Positions 34,341 to 42,297 are shown, counted from the first letter of the stretch. The stretch: 60,097 nt of DNA from Micromonospora sp. U21 (GCF_018070045.1 NZ_JAGPYK010000036.1:1-60097), one strand, 5' to 3'. A program made the numbers and translations. The notes: generated from the sequence alone by a model not told the origin.

Positions 34341-36305
34341 CTACTTCCCGGGCAGCGGGAAGCGGGCGAGGTCCATGCCGAGCATCCCCCAGGTCGACCT
34401 GCCGTCCGGGGTGAAGTTGAAGGCCGGGTTGTTGTACCAGCCGCGTGGCACGTTGTCGTACAGGGTGGTCACCTCGCCGTCGGGGACGGTCGGCAGCTCG
34501 CAGATGTCGTTGGTCCAGTGCACCCAGGAGAAGACCCGGCCGTCAATCCCGTTGAACTGGCCGTATCCGCCGAGGTCACCCTCCATGACGATGGTGCGGG
34601 TGCTCAGGTCGTAGGCGAACCAGGCCCCGCGCGGGCGGCGGCCCATGGCGTAGAGCAGGTTGCCGACCACGTGCAGGCTCTCGTACGACTGCCAGTCCGG
34701 CTTGATCTCCTCGCGCCACAGCAGCTTGCGGCTGACGATGTCGACGGCGGCCACCTGCGCGGTCCGGCGGATCGGGCCGGTGGTGCCCTCGCCGTAGGTG
34801 TCGCCCGCGATGTACGCCGTGGTGCCCTGCACCACCACGTCCATCACGCTCTGCTCGGGCAGGAACTCCCGGTGCGCCTTGAAGGTGTTGTCGGACAGGT
34901 CGACGAAGGTCAGCGCGCCGGTGTGCTTAGTGGTCTGCGGGCTGGACGCCACGATCAGCTGGTTGCGGGGCCGGTCGACCTGGATCCTCTTGGTGCGCAG
35001 CTGCTCGTTGCCGAGCAGCCCCAGAGCGCTGACGGTGAAGCTGTCCGGGTCGATCGCCACGATCTGGGTGCTCGGGTAGAGGCCGGCGTACACGGTGCCG
35101 GCCTTCCCCTCGGCCATCGCCTTGACCTCGCCGTTGACGTCGAACCGGTGGCTGGTGCCGGCCTCCGGACGGTGCACCGTCATGGCGTAGTGGCCGCCCA
35201 CCCAGATCGTGTTGCGGGTGTGCCGCATCATCGACTGGATCGTCTCCGGGTAGCCGAAGCCCCGGGTCGCGGTCTGCCACACGCTGGCCGTGCCGTTGGG
35301 CGTCGCCCGCCACACGTGCCCGAGGCCGCTCACGCCGAGCAGGGCGCCGCCGGGCAGCGGCGTGAGGAGCTGATTCTCCACGTCGGCGAGCGGCTTGCCG
35401 ACCTTGACCAGGCCGTCCGCGGTCACCTCGTACAGGTTGGTGGTGAGCCGGGTCAGCGCGTACACCCTGCCGTCGCTGCCGACGGTCACCTGGTCGATGT
35501 AGCGGTCCTCGGCGGGGATGTCTCGGGAGATCCGTTCGGAGCCGTCGCGGCGGAAGGAGATGAGCTGCCGGCCGCTGGCGACGTAGATGACGCTGTCAGA
35601 AACCGTCATGTCCAGGATGCCGACCGGGGAGGCGCTGAGGTGCGCGGTCAAATCGGTCGGGGTGCCGCCGGCCTTCGGCCACATCAGCAGGGTGCCGGGC
35701 GCGGCTGAGCCGCCGTAGACGTACTCGTCGTCGACCGCGACGGCCGCCGCGTACTGGGAGGTTGAGATGCGGCCGTACGTCTCGATCGTGGCGTCGGCCA
35801 GCCGGACGCGCTTGACCGTGCAGTCGGGGTACGTGCCGAGGTAGAGGTGCTCGCCGTGCACGACCATGTCGTAGTACCAGGTGGTGCTGCTGCCGGCCCG
35901 CGCCCAGGCCACCAACTCCTTGGTCTGCGGGTCGAACCGGTAGACGTACGCGCTGCCGGCCGGACCGATGTAGACGTACCGGCCGTCGGCGGCGAGCTTC
36001 TGCCCACCATTGCTCGGGATGTCGAGGTCGTCAATGCTGCGCATCTCGCCGGTGGCGACGTCGAGCTCGCCCAGCCGCATCTTCGCCTCGGGGGTGTTGA
36101 ACCGGGAGGTGATGAAGACGTTGTCGTCGATGACGGCGGCGCCGCGGACCGCGGCGGTCAAGGACGCCGGACCGAAACTGGTCGGGGTGAGTTCCTGATC
36201 GTCCTGCGCGAACGCCGGCGCCGCCAGCGGTCCGTGGCCCGCTGCCAGGGCTGCACCGGTGAGGCAGCTACCCGCGAGGAGCGATCGACGGCTGAGGGGC
36301 ATCAT
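34341..36305 (-). CDS. Secreted beta-propeller protein, paralogue 4
   Basis: The 654-residue protein starts MMPLSRRSLLAGSCLTGAAL, a Tat signal with RR at residues 6-7 and a likely cleavage site in PAFAQDD. It then has FGPASLTAAVRGAAV, blades such as YIGPAGSAYVYRFDPQTKEL and GTYPDCTVKRVRLADATIET, and the family motif FLPEQSVMDVVVQG followed by IAGDTYGEGT. It is most like paralogue 1. An 18-bp operator lies 22 bases before the start. Function is unknown. Confidence 0.83.
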   Translation of the reverse strand: MMPLSRRSLLAGSCLTGAALAAGHGPLAAPAFAQDDQELTPTSFGPASLTAAVRGAAVIDDNVFITSRFNTPEAKMRLGELDVATGEMRSIDDLDIPSNGGQKLAADGRYVYIGPAGSAYVYRFDPQTKELVAWARAGSSTTWYYDMVVHGEHLYLGTYPDCTVKRVRLADATIETYGRISTSQYAAAVAVDDEYVYGGSAAPGTLLMWPKAGGTPTDLTAHLSASPVGILDMTVSDSVIYVASGRQLISFRRDGSERISRDIPAEDRYIDQVTVGSDGRVYALTRLTTNLYEVTADGLVKVGKPLADVENQLLTPLPGGALLGVSGLGHVWRATPNGTASVWQTATRGFGYPETIQSMMRHTRNTIWVGGHYAMTVHRPEAGTSHRFDVNGEVKAMAEGKAGTVYAGLYPSTQIVAIDPDSFTVSALGLLGNEQLRTKRIQVDRPRNQLIVASSPQTTKHTGALTFVDLSDNTFKAHREFLPEQSVMDVVVQGTTAYIAGDTYGEGTTGPIRRTAQVAAVDIVSRKLLWREEIKPDWQSYESLHVVGNLLYAMGRRPRGAWFAYDLSTRTIVMEGDLGGYGQFNGIDGRVFSWVHWTNDICELPTVPDGEVTTLYDNVPRGWYNNPAFNFTPDGRSTWGMLGMDLARFPLPGK

Positions 36306-36326
36306 TGTCTCCGTTCGTCCACGTCA

Positions 36327-36344
36327 TTACGGCCCGGACCTTAA
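36327..36344. promoter_or_regulatory. 18-bp island operator, site 8
   Basis: TTACGGCCCGGACCTTAA matches with one mismatch and keeps good symmetry. It lies 22 bases before the leftward start of propeller 4. Confidence 0.65.
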
Positions 36345-36544
36345 TGATGGTCGACATGGGCCGTCAAGGGTCGGCGCGGCAGCCCGGCGCTCGCGGCGGG
36401 CCGGCGGCCGCCCGCCCGCCGACCCGTCACCTCTGGCCCTGGACGAGCCCCGCGTTCCCGATCGCCCGGACGGCCCTCGCACGCCCGCCATCCGGCCGAA
36501 GTGGGCGGGATCCATGGGCGGTTGCGGGGACCTACGCTGCCGTA

Positions 36545-36562
36545 TTACGGTCCAGCCCCCAA
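36545..36562. promoter_or_regulatory. 18-bp island operator, site 9
   Basis: TTACGGTCCAGCCCCCAA matches with one mismatch, mainly through its left half. It lies 58 bases before the broken kinase gene. Confidence 0.5.
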
Positions 36563-36620
36563 TGCGAATGCCATGGGGAGGGGTCATGCGACACACCGAA
36601 TCGGCGGACCCGGGCACGGC

Positions 36621-37284
36621 ATGATCGTCACGGTCACGCTGAATCCCGCGCTCGACATCACGCACACCGTCGCGTCGTTGGTGCCGCACAGCAGTCACCG
36701 GGTCACCGACGCCGGCGCCCAGGGAATCAACGTCGCCCGCGTCCTGCACACGCTCGGACTGCCCGCCGTCGCCGTGGCGTTCCGCGGCGGCCTCGCCGGC
36801 GCCGCCATCGCCGCCAACCTCGACAGCCACGGCATCGCCAACCGGTTGGTCGACATCGCGGGGGGAGAACCGGCGGACGTTCACCGTCGTCGACGTCGGC
36901 AGCGGCGACGCCACCATCTTCAACGAGGCCGGTCGGTGCCGGCGGTGTCCGGCGAAGAGTGGCACGCACTCAATGCACAGGTGCATCTGCTGCTTGCCGA
37001 CGCGTTGGTGCTCGTCCTCTCCGGAAGCCTGCCACCGGGGCTGCCCGACACGGCGTACGCCCACCTGGCCGGCGCCGCCGCCCGGGCCGGGGTGCCGGTG
37101 ATCCTGGACGCGTCCGGACCACCGCTGCGCGCCGGGGTCGCGGCGGGCCCGGACGTGGTCAAGCCGAACGCCACCGAACTCATCGAGGCCACCGGCATGC
37201 CCGACCCGCTCGCCGCCGCCGAAGCGCTCCGCACGGCGGGCGCGCGGGCGGTGGTGGCGTCCCTGGGGCCCGAGGGTCTGCTCG
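36621..37284 (+). pseudogene. Broken PfkB-family sugar kinase
   Basis: The frame begins MIVTVTLNPALDITHTVASL, typical of 1-phosphofructokinase/tagatose-6-phosphate kinase relatives, and continues with QGINVARVLHTLGLPAVAVA. After LVDIA the frame changes: a run of six G at about 36859-36864 shifts it, the expected RRTFTVVDVGSGDATIFNEA is read in the next frame, and the original frame returns at AVSGEEW. At SLGPEGLL the gene runs into MFS sequence, so the C-terminal GAGD catalytic region is absent. It is almost certainly inactive. Confidence 0.8.
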
Positions 37285-37640
37285 TGCTCGCACTCGTCAA
37301 CGCGGGAACGATGCTCTGCACACCGATCGCCGGACGTCAGGTGGACCGTCGGGGACCGGACCCGGTGAACCTCGTCTGCATGCTCGTGGTCATCGTCTCG
37401 GCCGTCGTCCTCGGGTTCGGCAGCCTCGGCGGGACGACGGGCCTGGCTGCTCTGGTGCTGGGTACGTTGCTGCTCGATGTCGGGATGCAGTCCGGCATGG
37501 TCGCCAACCAGGTGCGGAACTACGCCCTGTGCCCGGAGGGGCGAAGCCGACGCAACACCGCCTACATGACGTGCGCCTATCTGGAGGGCGGCGTGGACTC
37601 CTGGCTCGGAGCCCGCGCCTACACCTACCTCGGACACCAG
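37285..37640 (+). pseudogene. MFS transporter, 3' part
   Basis: In frame with the kinase remnant, residues LALVNAGTMLCTPIAGRQVD, then LLLDVGMQSGMVANQVRNYA and RNTAYMTCAYLEGG, form the second half of the MFS family whose first half ends at 12270. Similarity fades near AYTYLG at about 37635, so the last membrane segment is missing too. The orientation equals that of the first half. Substitutions at usually conserved sites (YALCPEGRSRR) suggest decay. Confidence 0.8.
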
Positions 37641-37718
37641 ATTCGGATCTCCGCCGTGGTCGAGCGGTTGTCGATGTCGTGGCCGCGCGGGGTGGCGAGG
37701 AAGCGTGGAGATGACGGG

Positions 37719-38126
37719 TCAGGTGGTCGGGCGCAGCTCGGCGAGGAGCTTCTCCACCCGGCGGCGGATCTCGTCGCGGATCGGGCGCACCGACTCGACG
37801 CCCTGGCCGGCGGGGTCGTCGAGCTTCCAGTCCTCGTAGCGCTTGCCGGGGAAGACCGGGCAGGCGTCACCACAGCCCATAGTCACGATGACGTCCGAGG
37901 ACTCCGACGTGGCGTACTCGAGGAGCTTCGGCGTCTGGTCGGTGATGTCGATGCCGACCTCCCACATGGCCTGCACGGCGGCGGGGTTGACCGTCTCGGC
38001 CGGGGCGGAGCCGGCGGAGCGGACCTCGACGGTGTCGCCGGCCAGGTGGCGCAGCCAGCCGGCGGCCATCTGGGAGCGGCCGGCGTTGTGCACACAGACG
38101 AACAGGACGCTGGGCTTGTCGGACAT
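37719..38126 (-). CDS. arsC: Arsenate reductase, LMW phosphatase type
   Basis: The 135-residue protein begins MSDKPSVLFVCVHNAGRSQM, with the CX5R loop (CVHNAGRS) of thioredoxin- or mycothiol-coupled arsenate reductases, and has further cysteines in TMGCGDACPVFPG. It reduces arsenate to arsenite in the cytoplasm. Its ATG overlaps the stop of the aquaporin gene upstream (ATGA). Within arsR-aqpS-arsC it makes the arsenite that the channel may release. Confidence 0.92.
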   Translation of the reverse strand: MSDKPSVLFVCVHNAGRSQMAAGWLRHLAGDTVEVRSAGSAPAETVNPAAVQAMWEVGIDITDQTPKLLEYATSESSDVIVTMGCGDACPVFPGKRYEDWKLDDPAGQGVESVRPIRDEIRRRVEKLLAELRPTT

Positions 38127-38860
38127 CAGGAGCCTCTCGAGGTGCGGGTCGCCGGGACGACCACCTGGTCGGCGGCCCGTCCGGCGTCGGGGTAGAGGGC
38201 GGCAACGAGCCCGATGCCGACGGCGAGGCCGATGAGCTGGGCGAGGACGAAGCCGGGAACGGAGGCGGGGGCGATGCCCGCGAAGGTGTCGGTGAATGCC
38301 CGACCGATCGTCACAGCCGGGTTAGCGAACGAGGTGGACGAGGTGAACCAGTACGCCGCACCGATGTAGGCGCCGACGGCGGCCGGGGCGACCGGCGCGC
38401 GACCGGAGCGGGCGAGGGCGAAGATCAGCAGGATCAGCCCGGCGGTGGCGACGACCTCACCGAGCCACAGGTGTCCCGCCGCGCGGTCCCTGCCGGCGAG
38501 GTCGACGGCGGCCAGGTCGAACATGAGGTTGGCGAGAACCGACCCGGCGATGGCCCCGAGGGTCTGGGCTGCGCTGTAACCGGCGAGGTCACGGCCGGTG
38601 AGGCCGGTGCCGGCGCGGCGGCCGAGGAACCAGTCCGCGGCGGACACGACCGGATTGAGGTGCGCCCCGGAGACCGGCCCGAAGATCAGGATCAGGACAC
38701 CGAGGGCGAACGCGGTGGCGACCGAGTTCTCCAGCAGCTGGAGACCGACGTCGTCGGGGGAGAGGGTGGTGGCCATGATGCCGGAGCCGACCACGGCGGT
38801 GACCAGCAGAGCGGTGCCGGTGAACTCGGCCAGCAAACGCCGCCACAATGCGATGGTCAT
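38126..38860 (-). CDS. aqpS: Aquaglyceroporin-type arsenite channel
   Basis: The 244-residue membrane protein has about six hydrophobic segments and both pore boxes: SGAHLNPVVSAAD (NPV instead of NPA) and TSFANPAVTIGRAF. It begins MTIALWRRLLAEFTGTALLV. MIP channels in ars operons, such as AqpS, let arsenite leave the cell down its gradient once arsenate is reduced. ATG 38860 is the first start with family similarity; the frame upstream is antisense to arsR. No ArsB or Acr3 pump gene lies nearby. Confidence 0.87.
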   Translation of the reverse strand: MTIALWRRLLAEFTGTALLVTAVVGSGIMATTLSPDDVGLQLLENSVATAFALGVLILIFGPVSGAHLNPVVSAADWFLGRRAGTGLTGRDLAGYSAAQTLGAIAGSVLANLMFDLAAVDLAGRDRAAGHLWLGEVVATAGLILLIFALARSGRAPVAPAAVGAYIGAAYWFTSSTSFANPAVTIGRAFTDTFAGIAPASVPGFVLAQLIGLAVGIGLVAALYPDAGRAADQVVVPATRTSRGS

Positions 38861-38898
38861 CGGTCTCTTCTCCTCGTGTCGCGTGCGCCGGCAGCGGC

Positions 38899-39273
38899 CT
38901 ACGCAGCGGTGGTCGGCTCGACGGTGAGCAGCGCGGCGAGCTGGCGCAGGATGGCCGGCCGGGCCCGGTAGTACACCCACGTGCCCCGTCGCTCCGCGTC
39001 GACGAGCCCCGCCTCGCGCAGCGTCTTCAGGTGATGGGAAATCGTCGGGCCGGTCAGGTCGAACGCCGGCGTCAGGTCGCAGACGCACACCTCTCCGCCC
39101 TTCGCGGAGGCGATCATCGACATCAGCTGCAGCCGTACCGGGTCGCCGAGGGCCTTGAACGCAGGCGCGAGCACCGTGGCGGTCCCGGCCGGCACGCGCT
39201 GCTGCGCCAGCGAAGGACAGCAGGGCGTGTCAGCGCCCAGATCGCGGAGGGCGAGGGAGGCTTGCTTCGACAT
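38899..39273 (-). CDS. arsR: ArsR-family arsenic-responsive repressor
   Basis: The 124-residue protein has a winged helix with VCVCDLTPAFDLTGPTISHH, which combines a CxC metal site with the recognition helix, and the wing RRGTWVYYRARP. An extra CC pair occurs near residue 18. It should bind arsenite and release DNA. It heads the leftward aqpS-arsC unit and is divergent from the arsN-arsO side. Confidence 0.9.
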   Translation of the reverse strand: MSKQASLALRDLGADTPCCPSLAQQRVPAGTATVLAPAFKALGDPVRLQLMSMIASAKGGEVCVCDLTPAFDLTGPTISHHLKTLREAGLVDAERRGTWVYYRARPAILRQLAALLTVEPTTAA

Positions 39274-39282
39274 GCCTCTAGG

Positions 39283-39304
39283 TTGACGTACATCTAATCA
39301 ATGT
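39283..39304. promoter_or_regulatory. Candidate ArsR operator
   Basis: The divergent gap contains TTGA (39283) and TCAA (39298-39301) flanking an AT-rich centre, and ACAT...ATGT (39290-39304). These weak inverted repeats lie ten bases from the arsR start, suiting autoregulation and control of both ars units. Confidence 0.35.
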
Positions 39305-39356
39305 GCAACTGTCTGCTTCGACGGACGTCAAGACAGCCGCCTGGAGGGGAGGGAGA

Positions 39357-39464
39357 ATGGTCACCACCGACTACCGGACCAACGACGCATGCGTCGGCTG
39401 CCTCACCTCCGCCGCGGACGTCGTCATGGGCCGACCCGCACCCAGCCCGAACGGAGCCTGCTGA
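39357..39464 (+). CDS. 35-aa CxxC peptide coupled to the ars acetyltransferase
   Basis: ATG 39357 follows a very strong ribosome site (GGAGGGGAGGGAG) and encodes MVTTDYRTNDACVGCLTSAA and 15 more residues. It has cysteines in CVGC (residues 12 and 15) and a C-terminal cysteine. Its TGA overlaps the acetyltransferase ATG (TGATG). The cysteine pattern and arsenic context suggest thiol binding of arsenite, but it could be only a translational leader. I know no family for it. Confidence 0.5.
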   Translation: MVTTDYRTNDACVGCLTSAADVVMGRPAPSPNGAC

Positions 39465-39961
39465 TGGCCGACATCTCCGTACGTCCCATGGTTGCCGGTG
39501 ACGCCGAGCGGGTCCTGGCGATCTACCAGGCCGGACTCGACGCCGGCGACGCCAGCTTCGAGGTCACAGCGCCGACCTGGTCGGCGTTCGACGCCGCGCG
39601 GCTGACCGCGCACCGATTCGTCGCCGTCAGCGGCGACGGCGCCGTCCTCGGCTGGATCGCCGTCTCGCCAACCTCGACCCGCGCGGTCTACGCCGGCGTT
39701 GTCGAACACTCCGTCTACGTCGACCCGGCCGCCCACGGGCGCGGGATCGCCCGACTGCTCCTGGACGCGCTGATCGCCTCGACCGAAGCCGCCGGCATCT
39801 GGACGATCCAGTCCGGAGTCTTCCCGGAGAACACCGCCAGCCTGACCCTTCACGAGCGGGCCGGGTTCCGCGTCATCGGCGTTCGCGAGCGCGTCGGTCG
39901 CCAGCACGACCGCTGGCGGGACGTCGTCCTGCTGGAACGCCGCAGCCCCACCGTCACCTGA
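39464..39961 (+). CDS. arsN1: ArsN1-like GNAT acetyltransferase
   Basis: The 165-residue GNAT protein begins MADISVRPMVAGDAERVLAI and has the acetyl-CoA loop in HGRGIARLLLDALI, with SVYVDPAAHGRG before it, and NTASLTLHERAGFRVIGVRE near the end. This is the phosphinothricin/arsinothricin acetyltransferase family. In an ars cluster the likely role is N-acetylation of arsinothricin or a similar organoarsenical; phosphinothricin is an alternative substrate. It is coupled to the 35-aa peptide upstream and followed by the flavoprotein gene. Confidence 0.78.
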   Translation: MADISVRPMVAGDAERVLAIYQAGLDAGDASFEVTAPTWSAFDAARLTAHRFVAVSGDGAVLGWIAVSPTSTRAVYAGVVEHSVYVDPAAHGRGIARLLLDALIASTEAAGIWTIQSGVFPENTASLTLHERAGFRVIGVRERVGRQHDRWRDVVLLERRSPTVT

Positions 39962-40031
39962 CGAAGCCCGCCTCGAGCACCGGACCCTTCCATCCTTTTG
40001 ATTCGACATCTTTCAAGACAGGAGTTACGTG

Positions 40032-41450
40032 ATGAGCGCCCTGGACAGCCTGCCCATCGCAGTGATCGGTGCCGGACCGGTCGGTCTGGCCGCGGCGGCG
40101 CACCTGCACGAGCGTGACCTCCCCTGCATCGTCCTGGAAGCCGGCGAGACCGCCGGCGCGGCGGTGCGGCAGTGGGGGCACGTGCGGGTGTTCTCCCCGT
40201 GGCGCTACAACATCGACCCGGCCGCCCGCCGGATTCTGGACGAGGCGGGTTGGGTCGCCCCCGACCTGGAGGCCCTGCCGACCGGAGCGGAGTTGGTCGG
40301 CGAGTACCTCCGGCCTCTCGCGGAGCTGCCGCAGCTCAAGCCGTACGTACGCTACGGCGCGCGGGTCGAGGCGATCAGCCGCCTGGGCCTGGATCGGCTG
40401 CGCACCGCGGGCCGCGACAGCACGCCGTTCCTGATCCGCCTCGCTGACGGCGACGAGCTGCTGGCCCGTGCCGTCATCGACGCCTCCGGCACCTGGGGCA
40501 CCCCGAACGTCCTCGGCGCGTCCGGCCTGCCCGCTCAGGGCGAGGCCGACGTGGCGGCGTACCTGGAGCACGCGCTGCCCGACGTGGTCGGCGCCCACCG
40601 GGACCGGTTCGCCGGCCGGCACACCCTGGTCGTGGGCGCCGGCCACTCCGCCGCCAACACCCTGCTCGCCCTCGCCGAGCTGGCTGCCGAGCAGCCGGGC
40701 ACCGAGGTGACCTGGGCGATTCGCACCGCCTCACCGGCCCGTACCTACGGCGGCGGGGACGCCGACGCGCTGCCCGCGCGCGGTGCCCTCGGCTCCCGGC
40801 TGCGCGCCCACGTCGACGCCGGTCGGATCCGGCTGCTCACCGGCTTCTCCGTGCACGCCCTCACCCCCACCGACGGGCGGGTGACCGTCGTCGTGCGGCA
40901 TGCCGACGGCAGCGAGGAGTCCGTCACGGTGGACCGGATCGTCGCCGCGACGGGCTTCCGCCCCGACCATTCGATCGCCGCCGAGCTGCGCCTCGACCTC
41001 GACCCGATCATGGGCGCCACCCGCGCCCTCGCGCCCCTGATCGACCCGAACGAGCACTCCTGCGGCACGGTGCCCCCGCACGGCGTGAACGAGCTCGCCC
41101 ACCCGGAAACCGGCTACTACGCCGTCGGCATGAAGTCCTACGGCCGGGCACCGACGTTCCTCATGGCCACCGGCTACGAGCAGGTCCGCTCCGTCGTCGC
41201 CGCCCTCGCCGGCGACTGGGCCGCCGCCCACGACGTGCAACTCGACCTGCCCGAAACCGGCGTCTGCAACAGCAACCCCGCCGACTCCGCCACCGGCGAC
41301 AGCTGCTGCGCACCGGCACCCACCGCCGAGCCGGCGGCGCGCGGACTCGCCACCGGCATCACCGGGGGCCTGCTGTCCGAACCCTTGAGCCTGATCGCCC
41401 TCGACACCGCCCCCGCTGACGGGCAGGCCGGCGGCTGCTGCGGCAGCTGA
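40032..41450 (+). CDS. arsO: ArsO-like flavin monooxygenase with Cys-rich tail
   Basis: The 472-residue protein has two dinucleotide-binding motifs: IAVIGAGPVGLAAAAHLHE at the N-terminus (FAD) and LVVGAGHSAANTLLALAE in mid-chain (NADPH). Its C-terminal 60 residues contain GVCNSN, DSCCAP and a terminal GGCCGS, which could bind As(III). It resembles the ArsO flavoproteins of actinomycete ars clusters, whose chemistry is not fully settled. AGGAG precedes ATG 40032. A general FAD-dependent oxidoreductase role is the alternative. Confidence 0.8.
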   Translation: MSALDSLPIAVIGAGPVGLAAAAHLHERDLPCIVLEAGETAGAAVRQWGHVRVFSPWRYNIDPAARRILDEAGWVAPDLEALPTGAELVGEYLRPLAELPQLKPYVRYGARVEAISRLGLDRLRTAGRDSTPFLIRLADGDELLARAVIDASGTWGTPNVLGASGLPAQGEADVAAYLEHALPDVVGAHRDRFAGRHTLVVGAGHSAANTLLALAELAAEQPGTEVTWAIRTASPARTYGGGDADALPARGALGSRLRAHVDAGRIRLLTGFSVHALTPTDGRVTVVVRHADGSEESVTVDRIVAATGFRPDHSIAAELRLDLDPIMGATRALAPLIDPNEHSCGTVPPHGVNELAHPETGYYAVGMKSYGRAPTFLMATGYEQVRSVVAALAGDWAAAHDVQLDLPETGVCNSNPADSATGDSCCAPAPTAEPAARGLATGITGGLLSEPLSLIALDTAPADGQAGGCCGS

Positions 41451-41597
41451 TGCCCACCACGACGACGCGCGTCGGCCGCACAGCGGCAGGCCGCCGCACC
41501 AACCGCGACGTAGGATCGCCTTCTGCACCCGTCAGGTCTCGCCGCGTTCGTCGAGCTCAGGCTGACGCCGGCACGCCGGCTGTCCAGGGGGTCCGCG

Positions 41598-42251
41598 ATG
41601 ACCGCACACAACGCCGAGGTCAGCGGCGGCGAGCCCGATGACACCGACTACGACGAGACCTACCGCGACACCGCCAACTCGGGTGGGCCGCCCTGGGACA
41701 TCGGCGGCCCGCAGCCGGCACTCGCGCAGGTGCTCGACGACGGGGTGAAGGGCCCCAAGGTGCTCGACGTCGGCTGCGGCACAGGCGATCTCGCGATCGC
41801 CCTCGCCCGCCGCGGCTACGAGGTGACGGCGGTCGACATCTCACGCGTGGCGATCGACATGGCCCGCGCCAAGGCCGCCAGCCAGGGCCTGACGGTGAAC
41901 TTCGAGGTCCAGGATGCCACGGCCCTGTCGTTGCCGTCGGCACCGTTCGACTCGGTGTTCGACTCCGGCCTGCTCCACAGCCTCAACCGGCGAGGCGGTG
42001 GCGAGGTGGACGAGTACCTCGCGCTACTGCCGGGTCTCGCCGCGCCGGGCGCGACCGTCTTCGTGCTGGCGGTGTCACTGAAGGCGGGCCACGGCTGGGG
42101 TGTGACCGAGACCCTCCTGCGGGCGGGCTTCCCCGGGCCGGAGTGGGTCGACACGGAGGTCGAGGAGATCGACGTGGTCGCGGAGACAGGCGGCCGTCAG
42201 CTTCTCCTGGCCGGCTTCCTGCTCCGCACGGTCCGGGCACTCGGCACCTAG
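41598..42251 (+). CDS. SAM-dependent methyltransferase, class I
   Basis: The 217-residue protein has the SAM motif VLDVGCGTGDLAIALARRGY and the acidic end of strand 2 in VTAVDISRVAIDMAR, followed by DSVFDSGLLHSL. It lacks the cysteine set of ArsM, so arsenite methylation is not supported even though it follows the arsenic genes. The substrate is unknown. It lies 147 bases after the flavoprotein on the same strand. Confidence 0.8.
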   Translation: MTAHNAEVSGGEPDDTDYDETYRDTANSGGPPWDIGGPQPALAQVLDDGVKGPKVLDVGCGTGDLAIALARRGYEVTAVDISRVAIDMARAKAASQGLTVNFEVQDATALSLPSAPFDSVFDSGLLHSLNRRGGGEVDEYLALLPGLAAPGATVFVLAVSLKAGHGWGVTETLLRAGFPGPEWVDTEVEEIDVVAETGGRQLLLAGFLLRTVRALGT

Positions 42252-42297
42252 CCGGCGGCCCGCCCCACACCGCCTCCGTGGCCACAGTTGAGCCGCG

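Larger units (their letters stand above)
36306..36620. other. 315-base divergent regulatory gap with two operators
   Basis: This gap lies between propeller 4 and the broken kinase gene. It holds 18-bp sites at 36327 and 36545. I see no other gene in it. Confidence 0.5.
12271..37284. mobile_element. Putative 25-kb genomic island inserted in an MFS gene
   Basis: The two halves of one MFS gene lie at the two edges, in the same orientation, and the trinucleotide TCG occurs at both borders (12268-12270 and 37282-37284). All nine copies of the 18-bp palindrome and all four propeller paralogues fall inside. No integrase, transposase or long terminal repeat is visible, so the mechanism of entry is unknown. 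The kinase gene at the right edge and the short unrelated stretch 12271-12347 at the left edge look truncated, suggesting the borders have decayed or that the transferred segment ended within genes. Confidence 0.75.

Noticed and set aside
41598..42251. Methyltransferase as arsenite methylase ArsM
   Set aside because: The cysteines needed for arsenite methylation are absent, so only a general methyltransferase call is supported.
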